Assembly (NCBI RefSeq): GCF_019688735.1
Contig: NZ_JAIFYA010000002.1
Location: forward strand, 434,001-498,000
Source of the DNA: Thermosulfurimonas sp. F29
GTDB lineage: Bacteria; Desulfobacterota; Thermodesulfobacteria; Thermodesulfobacteriales; Thermodesulfobacteriaceae
Length of the DNA: 64,000 nt
Direction of reading: 5' to 3'
Position 1 is the stretch's first letter. The number at the start of each line of letters is the position of its first letter. A program made the translations under genes and the position numbers. Under the pieces are notes generated by a model. The model saw only the letters and a list, made by a program, of their open reading frames with translations. It was not told where the DNA came from and made no database searches. Positions 52,104 to 59,869 of this stretch are shown one piece after another.

Positions 52104-52355
52104 TTACAAGGAAGGCGTTACAGGTTCCGCTCTTTTTTGCCTTTCCAAACGCTTTTGCAACAGGTGTTTCGGGACCAGCACCACCGCCAGGTAGCCGTCC
52201 GCTCCGCCGAAGACAAAACTCCGAAGAGAGGAAAACTTCGTTCGGTCTGCTATGCCCAGCTCTTCACAGAACCGGGTCCCATCAAAAAGCCCCCGCCCAG
52301 TAGCGATAAAAACCAGGTTGTCCTCAAAATCAAGTTTTAAGCGCTGTATTTTCAT
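52104..52355 (-). CDS. Hypothetical protein
   Basis: 83 residues, beginning MKIQRLKLDFEDNLVFIATG. No family is recognised. It has a GGGAGGTG site and overlaps the stop of the upstream gene (ATGA). Confidence 0.45.
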   Translation of the reverse strand: MKIQRLKLDFEDNLVFIATGRGLFDGTRFCEELGIADRTKFSSLRSFVFGGADGYLAVVLVPKHLLQKRLERQKRAEPVTPSL

Positions 52356-53116
52356 GATTCACCTCCCTTTTGGACTGTAGCCGTTAAATCTTCCACATAC
52401 GGATTCACCCCCAGCGCATGGGTGAGCACCTGGCCGGTCTTGATCTCGATGTCCTCAAGGCTCATCTCCCCGGCATAAGGTTGCATCATCTCGGCTAGAG
52501 CCCTGCGGAATTCCTTGTTCCGCCGGAAAATCTTCTCCTCCGCCCGCTTGTCTATCTCGAAAACGAAATGGACTCCCCCGCACGGTGTGGAGCAGGCGTA
52601 GCGGAGGTTTTCGAGAAGTCCGATCTCTCCGAACCGGGCCCCGGCTTCCGCCGCAAACTTCCTGAGCAACGGAAGCTCAACCACACCCGGTGTGTCCACA
52701 TCCACCAGCACGAACTTCGGTCGGCCCCGCTCCCGTGTCGACCGATGAACCGCCGTGATCCACTCCTTGTCCAGGTGCTGAAGAAAAGCGAGGTCTGAGG
52801 AGGAAAGCCTCTCCTTCCCCGCTGAGGCCGTTCTGACGAAGAAATCCGAAAGCTCCTTAAATAGCAACGAAGCTCCCTTGAAAAGACTCCGCGGCTCGAA
52901 GGTGATAAGCAGGGAGATTCCGTCCGGAAAAACGGTGGAAAGCACCTCGACCGGCCACTCGCGGTCCCGGACACGTTGGGTTTTGAACATGAGGCCTTCG
53001 AGAAAGGTTCTGGTTTTATCTGCAAACCGGGATCGCTCGCCCGCAAGGACCAGGCGGTTGAGGCAAATTTCCTTGCCGCTGACACGCCCACTGTGAGAAA
53101 GCCCAGTTTCTCGCAC
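52352..53116 (-). CDS. Protein with primase-polymerase-like motifs; possibly the 3' part of a frameshifted gene
   Basis: Up to 254 residues. FVLVDVDTPG (D-x-D) and, 50 residues on, STPCGGVHFVFEI (G-x-H) recall the two metal/nucleotide motifs of archaeo-eukaryotic primase or PrimPol domains. That reading is tentative. The reading frame begins inside the kinase-like gene, from which it differs by one base. It either starts at an internal ATG such as the one at MFKTQRVRD or continues the kinase by a frameshift near 53080. Confidence 0.5.
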   Translation of the reverse strand: MRETGLSHSGRVSGKEICLNRLVLAGERSRFADKTRTFLEGLMFKTQRVRDREWPVEVLSTVFPDGISLLITFEPRSLFKGASLLFKELSDFFVRTASAGKERLSSSDLAFLQHLDKEWITAVHRSTRERGRPKFVLVDVDTPGVVELPLLRKFAAEAGARFGEIGLLENLRYACSTPCGGVHFVFEIDKRAEEKIFRRNKEFRRALAEMMQPYAGEMSLEDIEIKTGQVLTHALGVNPYVEDLTATVQKGGES

Positions 53117-53610
53117 AAAGCCAGTTCGTTTTCCATGCGTCCGTCCTCAATGAGGACGAAATGACCATCATCCATGGCTGCAAGTGCCTGTTCTTCCAGG
53201 TGCTCGACCCAGAAGTTCGGATCGCGCCGCCGTACCACGTCCGTCCCCACCCATTGCATGAGCCAGCGCCAGGTGGCGGGGACCCCGCCGGATACCCGCC
53301 GCTCAAGCTCGGCCCGCTCGCCCTCATCGAGCCCGGGAAGACCCGCCGCAATGAGGAAATTGTTCAGTCGTTCCACGGCGGCGGGTGAAAAATCTACTGT
53401 TTCGGCTTTCTTGAGTTCCTCATCCGAGAGGGGGCGAAACGGATCCGCAAGGAGTTCCCGGCAAAGCTCCTTGAGTGCACCGGCGAAGGCGAGCCGGACG
53501 GTGTTGCGACTGCCGAGGTCCCACAGCTCCCACTCCACCATGGAAGCCAGGGTGGACTTGCCGGAACGCTTGTGACCGAAAAAGGCGACGCCGGGAAACC
53601 TCGGTTTCAT
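53084..53610 (-). CDS. P-loop deoxynucleotide-monophosphate-kinase-like protein, frame lost near 53085
   Basis: The first 175 residues look coding: VAFFGHKRSGKSTLASMVEW (P-loop), KAETVDFSPAAVERLN, WRWLMQWVGTDVVRRRDPNFW and FVLIEDGRMENELALCEKLG, in line with phage-type dNMP kinases. Beyond about 53085 the open frame runs on to 52552, but it turns into Ser/Arg/Pro-rich sequence, while the other frame takes over with normal protein. I read it as a frameshift or overlapping-gene junction. It follows the dUTPase (ATGA overlap). Confidence 0.6.
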
Positions 53611-54332
53611 TGTGGTCCTCCTTTTTGGGGTTTGCCTGGATAGACCTCGATGAGCCGCCGAAACAGCTCATCTTCGAAGACGGCCAGAGATTTCTCATCC
53701 GTCGGCGGCGCGAGCTCCTGCGCAAGCCGCATCATCCACCGGTTGTCCTCTTCGCCGTCCGGCCCCCAGATCCTGCGGTATTCGCCCTTTTTAAGCCCCA
53801 TCTCCTGCCGGAACCGGTTGAGGACATTTTTCCCGAAGTAGAGTTTCGCTAGATCTTCGAAGGACAATCCGACGATTCCGGTGAGCCGGGCCAGGTCCTG
53901 AACGACACCGTTTGCCGAACAGAAAAAGGTTTTCGCGATGAGTATCTCGACGGCCTCAAGCACCCGCTCTGCGCTTTCCGCACCCTCGGAAACGCAGGGA
54001 TTGTCGAGATGACGCTCGATTTCTGGAGCGAGCCGGAACGCCCACTCGGCCACGGTGTAGGTTTTCCGCAGGTACTCGGAGTCATGCCGCTCCTGAAGCG
54101 CCCATGAGATCCAGAAGTGCCAGATGTCCACCACTTCAAGCCTCGCGTTGTCCCAATTCGGTTCGCCCGTCGCCCACCACTTCCAGGGAAGGCTGTCGAT
54201 CAGCTCCGCACACTCCTGCCGGATCGCCCGCGGCCAGGGGAAACCCCTTTTCTCCCATTCTGGGTCGATCTGGCGGTTGAGCTCGGCTTGGCGCTCGAAC
54301 ATCAGTTTCAGGATCGAGGCGATCTCAGACAT
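53607..54332 (-). CDS. Dimeric all-alpha dUTPase
   Basis: 241 residues. ILKLMFERQAELNRQI, then RAIRQECAELIDSLPWKWWA and NARLEVVDIWHFWISWA give the E-x-x-E and E-x-x-D metal sites and the tryptophan pattern of the dimeric dUTPase family (as in kinetoplastids and several phages). It removes dUTP from the pool. It is coupled to the P-loop kinase-like gene. Ribosome site AGGAGGGCG. Confidence 0.8.
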   Translation of the reverse strand: MSEIASILKLMFERQAELNRQIDPEWEKRGFPWPRAIRQECAELIDSLPWKWWATGEPNWDNARLEVVDIWHFWISWALQERHDSEYLRKTYTVAEWAFRLAPEIERHLDNPCVSEGAESAERVLEAVEILIAKTFFCSANGVVQDLARLTGIVGLSFEDLAKLYFGKNVLNRFRQEMGLKKGEYRRIWGPDGEEDNRWMMRLAQELAPPTDEKSLAVFEDELFRRLIEVYPGKPQKGGPQ

Positions 54333-54424
54333 TGACGCCCTCCTTGTTTTCTTCGTTTTCTTCGCCGACTATCAAGCGGTACACATCGGTTACTTTTTTG
54401 TCGGGATGATGCACCTAGCACTCT

Positions 54425-54679
54425 TCAAGTGTCCTGAGCCGCGCCGCAAGCACTTTGCGTTCCACACCGCAAATGTCTTTTCAAAATTTCTCTGGCTCTC
54501 TTTTCACACATTGCGGGATCGAACACGGGCAACCTTTCTCCTCTTTCCCATGCCTCGCGTGCCTCTTTCGGGCTGGCGTATTCCTCGGTCCGGTACCGAC
54601 AGTCGGTAACGACATAGAGCCACCGGGGGCTTAAGTGAGGACCTCTGTCTACAGGTATTACGATTGGGCGATCAAGCAT
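54425..54679 (-). CDS. Hypothetical protein
   Basis: 84 residues. VIPVDRGPHLSPRWLYVVTD then YASPKEAREAWERGERL; no family is recognised. AAGGAGGTAAGCC before ATG 54679 is a strong ribosome site. Confidence 0.5.
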   Translation of the reverse strand: MLDRPIVIPVDRGPHLSPRWLYVVTDCRYRTEEYASPKEAREAWERGERLPVFDPAMCEKRAREILKRHLRCGTQSACGAAQDT

Positions 54680-54752
54680 GGCTTACCTCCTTCTCACAGT
54701 CTTTTTTGTCATTCCTTTTTGTGCTTTTGACTCCTTTGATTCCCCATCCACT

Positions 54753-55118
54753 CTAGGGGTTCCTCCGCGCCGATAACAACCTGACCGCCTCCTCCGCCAC
54801 CCTCAGATGCATGCGCCTTATCCGCTCGAACTGCTCGAATTCGTTCAACCCGGGCACATGCTTGCGCCAGGCGAACTCTCCGCACAGGTCGTCGAGGTAC
54901 TCGATCAGACGCCCGGCGCGATCCCGCGGAATGGCTCCTCCCTCGGCGAGCTGTCCCAGAGCGATCAAAAACTCCAGGTGCAGATACCGCTGGGGTTTTT
55001 CGCGGAAACTCCATCCCCACCCGAAGTACTCCACCAGAGGCGAAAGCGCCCGGAGCAGGTGTTCGCCTCGTTTCTGCCAGTATGGGGTCTCACCACTGAT
55101 TCGATTACCGATTTGCAT
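54753..55118 (-). CDS. Hypothetical protein
   Basis: 121 residues, helical, with YFGWGWSFREKPQRYLHLEF and DRAGRLIEYLDDLCGEFAWR. No family is recognised. It has a GGGGGAAGGA site before ATG 55118. Confidence 0.5.
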   Translation of the reverse strand: MQIGNRISGETPYWQKRGEHLLRALSPLVEYFGWGWSFREKPQRYLHLEFLIALGQLAEGGAIPRDRAGRLIEYLDDLCGEFAWRKHVPGLNEFEQFERIRRMHLRVAEEAVRLLSARRNP

Positions 55119-55131
55119 GGTCCTTCCCCCC

Positions 55132-55320
55132 TTAGCAATAGTCTCTCATGGCCTTCGCCCGCCAGGGACAGCTGGAACACTCTGGCTCGAAACCCTGGCG
55201 GAAACCTTTCTTTTTCGAAGCTTTTTCCCTGAGCAACGGGGAAAACAGAATGGCTTTCGACAGCAACGCAAATACCAAGACGGTTAGCGATCCGAGTGCA
55301 AAAACGGCAAGATATTCCAT
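55132..55320 (-). CDS. Small membrane protein with C-terminal cysteines
   Basis: 62 residues. One membrane helix (YLAVFALGSLTVLVFALLSK), then a basic stretch and CSSCPWRAKAMRDYC. GGAGAGGTCA before ATG 55320. Confidence 0.5.
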   Translation of the reverse strand: MEYLAVFALGSLTVLVFALLSKAILFSPLLREKASKKKGFRQGFEPECSSCPWRAKAMRDYC

Positions 55321-55339
55321 TGACCTCTCCTTTCTCTCC

Positions 55340-55984
55340 TTAAGTACAGCTTTTGGAGCCCTTCCTTTTTGAAAGGATTTTCCTCAAAACTTCGATAACC
55401 TTGATTGCCACATCTTCTGTGAAATTGTCCCACTCGCGAGCGATGAGGAGGAAAAGTTCGCGTCTGGAACCGGAGCCTTCCAGAGGAAGCGACACGAACC
55501 CCCAATCTTTTGCCGCGGCTTCTAAAAGAACCCCTGCAGGAACTCCGACTATCTGTGCGAGTTTCAGCATCATTTCCGGTTTTGGAGGATTCCTGCGTCC
55601 ACGCTCGACATCCGAAAGGTAAACGATCGACCACCCCATGGCCTCGGCCACATTTTTGAGGGTAAGTCCGGCGTTCTTTCTGGCTCTACGCAAAGTTTTT
55701 CCGAACAAAGACATGGCAGTATATCCATCGTCCTCCTCGATCCGCTCTATTCTCAACTTTTTCATTTCTTCCAGAGATTGCTCGATTACCACCGGCTCCA
55801 CCGGCCCTCGACCTGCTTCAAGTATCCTGGAAACCTCCTCCGGTTTGAGCCTGCGCTCACGGTCAAATATGAGGAGTATGTTACGGTTGGTGAAAAGACT
55901 TTTGGCCACTTCCTCAAAAACTTTTTTGAGCCTTAGAGCTTCAATTTCCTCAGGAAAAAGACCGGGGTCAGCACTCACGCACAT
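55340..55984 (-). CDS. XRE-family regulator (copy 2) with N-terminal extension
   Basis: 214 residues. Residues 1-90 form a separate region (FEEVAKSLFTNRNILLIFDR, ending RIERIEEDDGYTA). Residues 91-150 are an XRE domain paralogous to the 51778 protein (GWSIVYLSDVERGRRNPP; VPAGVLLEAAAKDWG). The RIERIEEDDGY string also ends the small protein at 56018. An internal ATG (MSLFGKTLRR) just after this string could start a short form, so the gene may be a fusion of a small protein and an XRE gene. Confidence 0.75.
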   Translation of the reverse strand: MCVSADPGLFPEEIEALRLKKVFEEVAKSLFTNRNILLIFDRERRLKPEEVSRILEAGRGPVEPVVIEQSLEEMKKLRIERIEEDDGYTAMSLFGKTLRRARKNAGLTLKNVAEAMGWSIVYLSDVERGRRNPPKPEMMLKLAQIVGVPAGVLLEAAAKDWGFVSLPLEGSGSRRELFLLIAREWDNFTEDVAIKVIEVLRKILSKRKGSKSCT

Positions 55985-56060
55985 GACGCACCTCCTTTAT
56001 TTTTTTTGAGTCCTTTCTCAGTCCATATACCCATCATCCTCCTCGATCCGCTCGATACGC
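55718..56060. repeat. Duplicated segment coding RIERIEEDDGY
   Basis: The stretch near 55721-55752 and the stretch near 56025-56058 share TCCTCCTCGATCCGCTC and flanking bases with very few differences. Both are read in the same coding frame, one inside the XRE gene and one at the end of the small protein. Confidence 0.6.
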
Positions 56061-56197
56061 CACTCCCTGAGCCCCTCCCGAATCACGCGCTTCTCCTCAT
56101 CCCGGCGGTAACTTCCTTTTCCCTTCTTCGGGCGGTGAACTCCGCCGCGGGGAACGAGAGGCATACGATAACCCTCGATGTGCTTATCTTTGTCCAT
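56018..56197 (-). CDS. Small basic protein ending in RIERIEEDDGYMD
   Basis: 59 residues, rich in Lys and Arg, no family known. GGGAGGTGTGTG before ATG 56197 is a good ribosome site, and the start overlaps the upstream gene by 14 bp, as is usual for real genes here. Its last residues repeat part of the XRE copy 2 protein. Confidence 0.5.
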   Translation of the reverse strand: MDKDKHIEGYRMPLVPRGGVHRPKKGKGSYRRDEEKRVIREGLREWRIERIEEDDGYMD

Positions 56198-56375
56198 CAC
56201 ACACCTCCCTCTTAACCCTCCTGAACGCCTCGAGCCGTCCCTTGATCCTTTCCTCGATGAGCCTCTTCTCTATCCGAAGCTCCGACGGAAGCTCCTCGCC
56301 AATCCGATTGACCTCTTCGAGATGCGCTTCCGTCTCGGCAATCATTCGGTCCACCATCTCGCAAAACTTCTTCAT
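56184..56375 (-). CDS. Coiled-coil small protein
   Basis: 63 residues, almost one helix: MVDRMIAETEAHLEEVNRIG then RIEKRLIEERIKGRLEAFRR. GGAGGCCACGG precedes ATG 56375. It overlaps the 3' half of the membrane-protein frame, which here looks non-coding. Confidence 0.5.
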   Translation of the reverse strand: MKKFCEMVDRMIAETEAHLEEVNRIGEELPSELRIEKRLIEERIKGRLEAFRRVKREVCDGQR

Positions 56376-57045
56376 CCGTGGCCTCCTCGCCGGTTTCATG
56401 CGTTCTTCTAAGCGTCTCGCCCAGCGGACAGCATCCGCTCGGCGCAAGAGGCTCCGTTTCTTCGGTCCCAGAATCGACGAAGCAGGCGGCGCGAATGTCC
56501 AGTTGCCCCGGCTCCGGGTTCCTTACGAATTCCCACTTCTTCCCAAAAAAACCGTCCGCCACGCACGCCGCCAGCACCCGCTCCACACCCGGCTCACCCA
56601 GCATGCACCGGGCCTCCCACACGGCCCGACGGGCACCGGGGAGGTCGTGGAAATCCTTGGTCCACAGGCGCATGGTTCCCTCTTTCTCGATCAAAGCGAG
56701 ACCGAAAACGCGAGAACGCAAAAAGATGAGCAGCATGCCAGAAATTGCCGTGAGACTGACCAGGGTTGACAGTCCCGCAAGAGCACCCAGAAAAAACAAC
56801 GACCGATTGAAATACCAGAGCTTCAAAATGACGAACGCAAAAATGGACCACGCAATACTCAAGAGAAACACCTGTTTGATCCGGTAAGGCAGGGACTCCT
56901 GGTACTTTGCGATGAAGGCTCCGAGGGAATCGAACCGATGCCTTCGCCTGTAAAACTCATACGCCTGAATGGCACCGACGACCCAGAAGGCCGCGGTGAA
57001 AACGAAGGCGTGACACATCAGAAATTCTTTAATCGTTTGAATCAT
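56212..57045 (-). CDS. Membrane protein, C-terminal end uncertain
   Basis: Open frame of 277 residues. It has a hydrophobic segment near the start (VFTAAFWVVGAIQAYEF) and two clear helices (VFLLSIAWSIFAFVILKLW; SLFFLGALAGLSTLVSLTAI), then a soluble part to about residue 205. The last 60 residues are Gly/Arg/Ser-rich and overlap the coiled-coil gene out of frame, so the true C-terminus may have been lost by a frameshift. The start overlaps the methyltransferase stop (ATGA). Confidence 0.5.
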   Translation of the reverse strand: MIQTIKEFLMCHAFVFTAAFWVVGAIQAYEFYRRRHRFDSLGAFIAKYQESLPYRIKQVFLLSIAWSIFAFVILKLWYFNRSLFFLGALAGLSTLVSLTAISGMLLIFLRSRVFGLALIEKEGTMRLWTKDFHDLPGARRAVWEARCMLGEPGVERVLAACVADGFFGKKWEFVRNPEPGQLDIRAACFVDSGTEETEPLAPSGCCPLGETLRRTHETGEEATDEEVLRDGGPNDCRDGSASRRGQSDWRGASVGASDREEAHRGKDQGTARGVQEG

Positions 57046-57659
57046 GCCGCTCCTCCGGCGATGCGGTCGAACAGGGGAAGTACGCGGGCGCTTTCGGTCT
57101 TCCGGCTCTTTTGAGACAAGCGCCGCTCCGCAACCATGGCCACGGCCAGAGAAATTTCGTAGGGAATCATGGCTCTGAGCTCCTTACGATCGGGATGAGG
57201 CCAGAGTTTCGTTTTACCGTAAAACTTCCGATCATTTCCTACGAGTTTTTTCAGCTCGTCAAAGGGGAACCATCCCCACAGGTAAAAAGGCCCCAAACGG
57301 CAGGGGGCCTTGCCGAGCCACCTCTGAGCACCCCGCACATTTTCGAGAATCCATAGCTTCGGAGAAAGTTCCCGAACGATCCGGAAAACCTCCCAGACCA
57401 GGGAAAGGGCTTCCGGCGAGGGACGATCCTCTTCGTACCAGGGTTTTTCCGCCCGGGAGAATTCGTCGCAGGGTGGAGAAGCCCAGAGAAGATCCACCCT
57501 CTCCTCGCCGGGCCACCGATCCAGAAAGTCGCGCACATCGCAAAGAAAGTCCGGCGCGAACCTCGGATCCACGTCGACGGTGTACACCTGCCATCCGCGC
57601 TCGCGCATGGCACGCGAGGCGCCGCCCAGGCCGGAAAAAAGATCCAACATCACGAACAT
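57042..57659 (-). CDS. Small C5-cytosine DNA methyltransferase
   Basis: 205 residues, against 300 or more for most. Motif I LDLFSGLGGASRAM, motif IV ASPPCDEFSRAEK (catalytic Cys) and motif VI LENVRGAQRW are present, and AMIPYEISLAVAMV resembles the last conserved motif, so the protein is compact rather than cut off. There is little room for a target-recognition domain. No restriction enzyme is adjacent. It is the second DNA methyltransferase in the element. Confidence 0.78.
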   Translation of the reverse strand: MFVMLDLFSGLGGASRAMRERGWQVYTVDVDPRFAPDFLCDVRDFLDRWPGEERVDLLWASPPCDEFSRAEKPWYEEDRPSPEALSLVWEVFRIVRELSPKLWILENVRGAQRWLGKAPCRLGPFYLWGWFPFDELKKLVGNDRKFYGKTKLWPHPDRKELRAMIPYEISLAVAMVAERRLSQKSRKTESARVLPLFDRIAGGAA

Positions 57660-57904
57660 GTCTCCGCCCGTGTTTGCCGTTTTACGGTCCTTCCCGTCCT
57701 TTGATGCCGTGCGGAATCGGCGGACGGAACGGTCGAAGCCGTCTCCGGGTACTTCCGTCTCAGATAAGCCTCATGCCATTCCAGGATCCGTTGAACCCGC
57801 TTGAACCGCACCATCCTCTCCCACCGGGTGTGCGTCCGGTGGCCGAGAATGGCCAGCCCGCACCGGGGCATCTTCCGCTTGTTCTCGCGGTACCTGCGCT
57901 TCAT
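57650..57904 (-). CDS. Hypothetical basic protein
   Basis: 84 residues, strongly basic (MKRRYRENKRKMPRCGLAIL). No family is recognised. It is coupled on both sides: ATGA with the gene upstream and a 10-bp overlap with the methyltransferase. Confidence 0.4.
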   Translation of the reverse strand: MKRRYRENKRKMPRCGLAILGHRTHTRWERMVRFKRVQRILEWHEAYLRRKYPETASTVPSADSARHQRTGRTVKRQTRAETCS

Positions 57905-58101
57905 CGTACGCCCGCTTCCCCCGCGCATTCCCGACAGGCCAGATGAGCCACGCCGTTCTCAACCCGCGGGAAGGCGTCCGCCTCGGACACGATGAGCCTT
58001 CCGCAACCGCGGCACAAAGGAAGCCTTCCCTCCCGCCGGGCCCGGCGATAAAGAGCCTGGGCTCGACGGCGCCGAATCCACGTGCGAATTTTCTCCGTCA
58101 C
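57901..58101 (-). CDS. Small zinc-ribbon protein
   Basis: 66 residues. A basic helix (TWIRRRRAQALYRRARREGR) precedes CRGCGRLIV and HLACREC, a four-cysteine ribbon. It is probably a small DNA-binding or regulatory protein. Confidence 0.5.
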   Translation of the reverse strand: MTEKIRTWIRRRRAQALYRRARREGRLPLCRGCGRLIVSEADAFPRVENGVAHLACRECAGEAGVR

Positions 58102-58119
58102 CGCGCCGCCTCCTTGGCC

Positions 58120-58563
58120 CTAATATTCCGCACTCACCTTGTGCCCTTCGCAGACCTCCTCCACACGGTCCTCAATAAGCTGACCGTTCCTCCAGACACG
58201 CTTGCGCACCTTACGGCACTCGGTCCGGGTCCGCGGATCATAGTAGGCTCCGGAAACCGGCTCCGCCCGCACCACCTCGCCCGCCTGCGTCCGATAGGTC
58301 ACAGGGCGCCCGGTCCGTGCAGCCTGAAGCTCGGCCTGCCTCGAAACGTGCGCAAGACCACCACCGAGAACCGCTCCCGCCGCCGCACCGATGGCCGCCC
58401 CGCGCCAGGGATTGTCCTTGTCGATGAGGGCTCCGAGACCCGCTCCCACCACCGCTCCGAGACCGGCTCCCTTCGCTTCAGGTGAAGCCTGCTGCACCGT
58501 CGAAACACAGGCCGAAAGAAGCAACACCAGCACAATCCCCAAAATGCCCAGGCGTTTCATCAT
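58120..58563 (-). CDS. Glycine-zipper lipoprotein
   Basis: 147 residues. Lipobox LLLSAC after a short hydrophobic helix; then GAGLGAVVGAGLGALIDKDN and GAAIGAAAGAVLGGGLAHV form a glycine zipper as in Rcc01693/SlyB-type outer-membrane lipoproteins. The C-terminus carries a VRKRVWRNGQLIEDR segment. ATG 58563 overlaps the stop of the upstream gene; the same frame is open far upstream, which is not coding. Confidence 0.7.
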   Translation of the reverse strand: MMKRLGILGIVLVLLLSACVSTVQQASPEAKGAGLGAVVGAGLGALIDKDNPWRGAAIGAAAGAVLGGGLAHVSRQAELQAARTGRPVTYRTQAGEVVRAEPVSGAYYDPRTRTECRKVRKRVWRNGQLIEDRVEEVCEGHKVSAEY

Positions 58564-58989
58564 GGCCGCACCCCCTTTCTGTAAAAGTGTGTGACCCTCC
58601 GTTGACGCCGTTTCCCGTCCGAAAACGGCGCCTCCTCCACGACCCTCCTGATTCCCTCCACCGCCGCAACCGGAACCCCCATCCGCTCCGCTACACGAAC
58701 AAGCTCCCTCAAATGAGATGCCCGCACGCGCCTCGGCTTCCCCGCGTAGCGCTCCCGCACCGCCTTGTCCCGCCATTCCCGAAGCACCCGCACGTCCACC
58801 CCCGCCCCTCCGCGCCGTCTCCGTCTCCGGCCAGAGCACGTCCTCAAGCCAGTCGGAAAGCCTCCGGTTCCGCGGACCCGCCAGGAGGTCCCGATACCAC
58901 TGCGTAATCACCGCTACAGCGAGGTTCTCCTCGGGAAGGGAAGGCTTCGTGCGAAAGAAGTCCTTGAAGGAACTTTCAAGCTCAATCAT
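58560..58989 (-). pseudogene. Hypothetical gene with one extra G in a homopolymer (frameshift)
   Basis: From ATG 58989 (with GGAGGAAGGG) the frame gives MIELESSFKDFFRTKPSLPE to ...VLWPETETARRGG, then turns Gly-rich; one frame over, the sequence continues normally as VDVRVLREWRDKAVRERYAG to HFYRKGVRP and ends by overlapping the lipoprotein ATG. Removing one G from the C5/C4 runs near 58799-58808 (plus strand) joins the two into a 143-residue protein. Either a real frameshift, a sequencing error, or a second gene starting at an internal GTG. Confidence 0.5.
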
Positions 58990-59010
58990 GACCCTTCCTC
59001 CCCGTCGTCC

Positions 59011-59799
59011 TCAACCCAAATTAAGAGAAATCTCCACCGTCTCCTCCCTGACCCTTTTCGCCCCACCGCGAGACGGACGAACCGGAAGGTCCCGCAAATT
59101 CGCCCTCCTCTCAAACCAGTCCTCCGCCCGGTTCGCCCCCAAATACCGCTCCTCCTTCGTCCCCACAAGTATGTACGCCTTCTTCAGCTCCTTGGGCGTT
59201 ATCTCCACCATGTCTATCGCCCGCCTGACCACATCGAAGTGCAACGCCACCCGCTCCCGACCCAGCGCCTCCGTCACCTCCCACGGCTCAATCCCGCCCC
59301 TTCCCGAAAAAATCCTCTCCCGAAAGGACCGCCACATCTCCACATCCCCGTCGCACAGCCACGTGAGATACTCCTGCAACTCCGTAATGAACCCCGGCGG
59401 CCCCGTGTTCGCCCACACAATCAGCGCCACCAAATCCGCCCCATCGTGAAACATCTCCCCCCGTCCATCCGGCCTCTCGTACCGCTCATACCAGAGACGC
59501 GTCATGATCAAATACGGAACCACCCCCCGCAACCACTTGATGGCCAACACCTCAAGCCTCCCGAACTCCTCCCACAACGCAAAAGGCGAATACCGAGGAA
59601 ACAACATGTCCCTCAAAACCATCTGCGCCTTCGCATAGAGGGGATGAAAATCCGCATCAATCGGCGCACCACGCTCGTCCACCGCCGTCACCCGAACCGG
59701 CGGCGACGCAAACAACACCCCCTTTTCATAACGCCCCTGCCCCTCCCTCCGCTCCGGTTCGTCCCTCCTCCCGAAAAACCTCTTGAGATCAATGCCCAT
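59011..59799 (-). CDS. Hypothetical protein
   Basis: 262 residues. Contains LYAKAQMVLRDMLFPRYSPF, aromatic-rich MTRLWYERYERPDG and VALIVWANTGPPGFITELQE. No family is recognised. GGGGGTGAGCC precedes ATG 59799. It lies at the head of a minus-strand set with the frameshifted gene and the lipoprotein. Confidence 0.5.
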   Translation of the reverse strand: MGIDLKRFFGRRDEPERREGQGRYEKGVLFASPPVRVTAVDERGAPIDADFHPLYAKAQMVLRDMLFPRYSPFALWEEFGRLEVLAIKWLRGVVPYLIMTRLWYERYERPDGRGEMFHDGADLVALIVWANTGPPGFITELQEYLTWLCDGDVEMWRSFRERIFSGRGGIEPWEVTEALGRERVALHFDVVRRAIDMVEITPKELKKAYILVGTKEERYLGANRAEDWFERRANLRDLPVRPSRGGAKRVREETVEISLNLG

Positions 59800-59869
59800 G
59801 GCTCACCCCCTCAAAGGTGTTTCCTCACCCCTTAGCATAACAAAATCGCCTGCCCGAACTTCGTTCCGA

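Noticed and set aside
58120-58989. One 289-residue protein joining the gene at 58989 with the lipoprotein
   Set aside because: The join is a Gly/Ala/Ser-rich stretch that is a shadow of the other frame. The lipoprotein has its own start and signal peptide.
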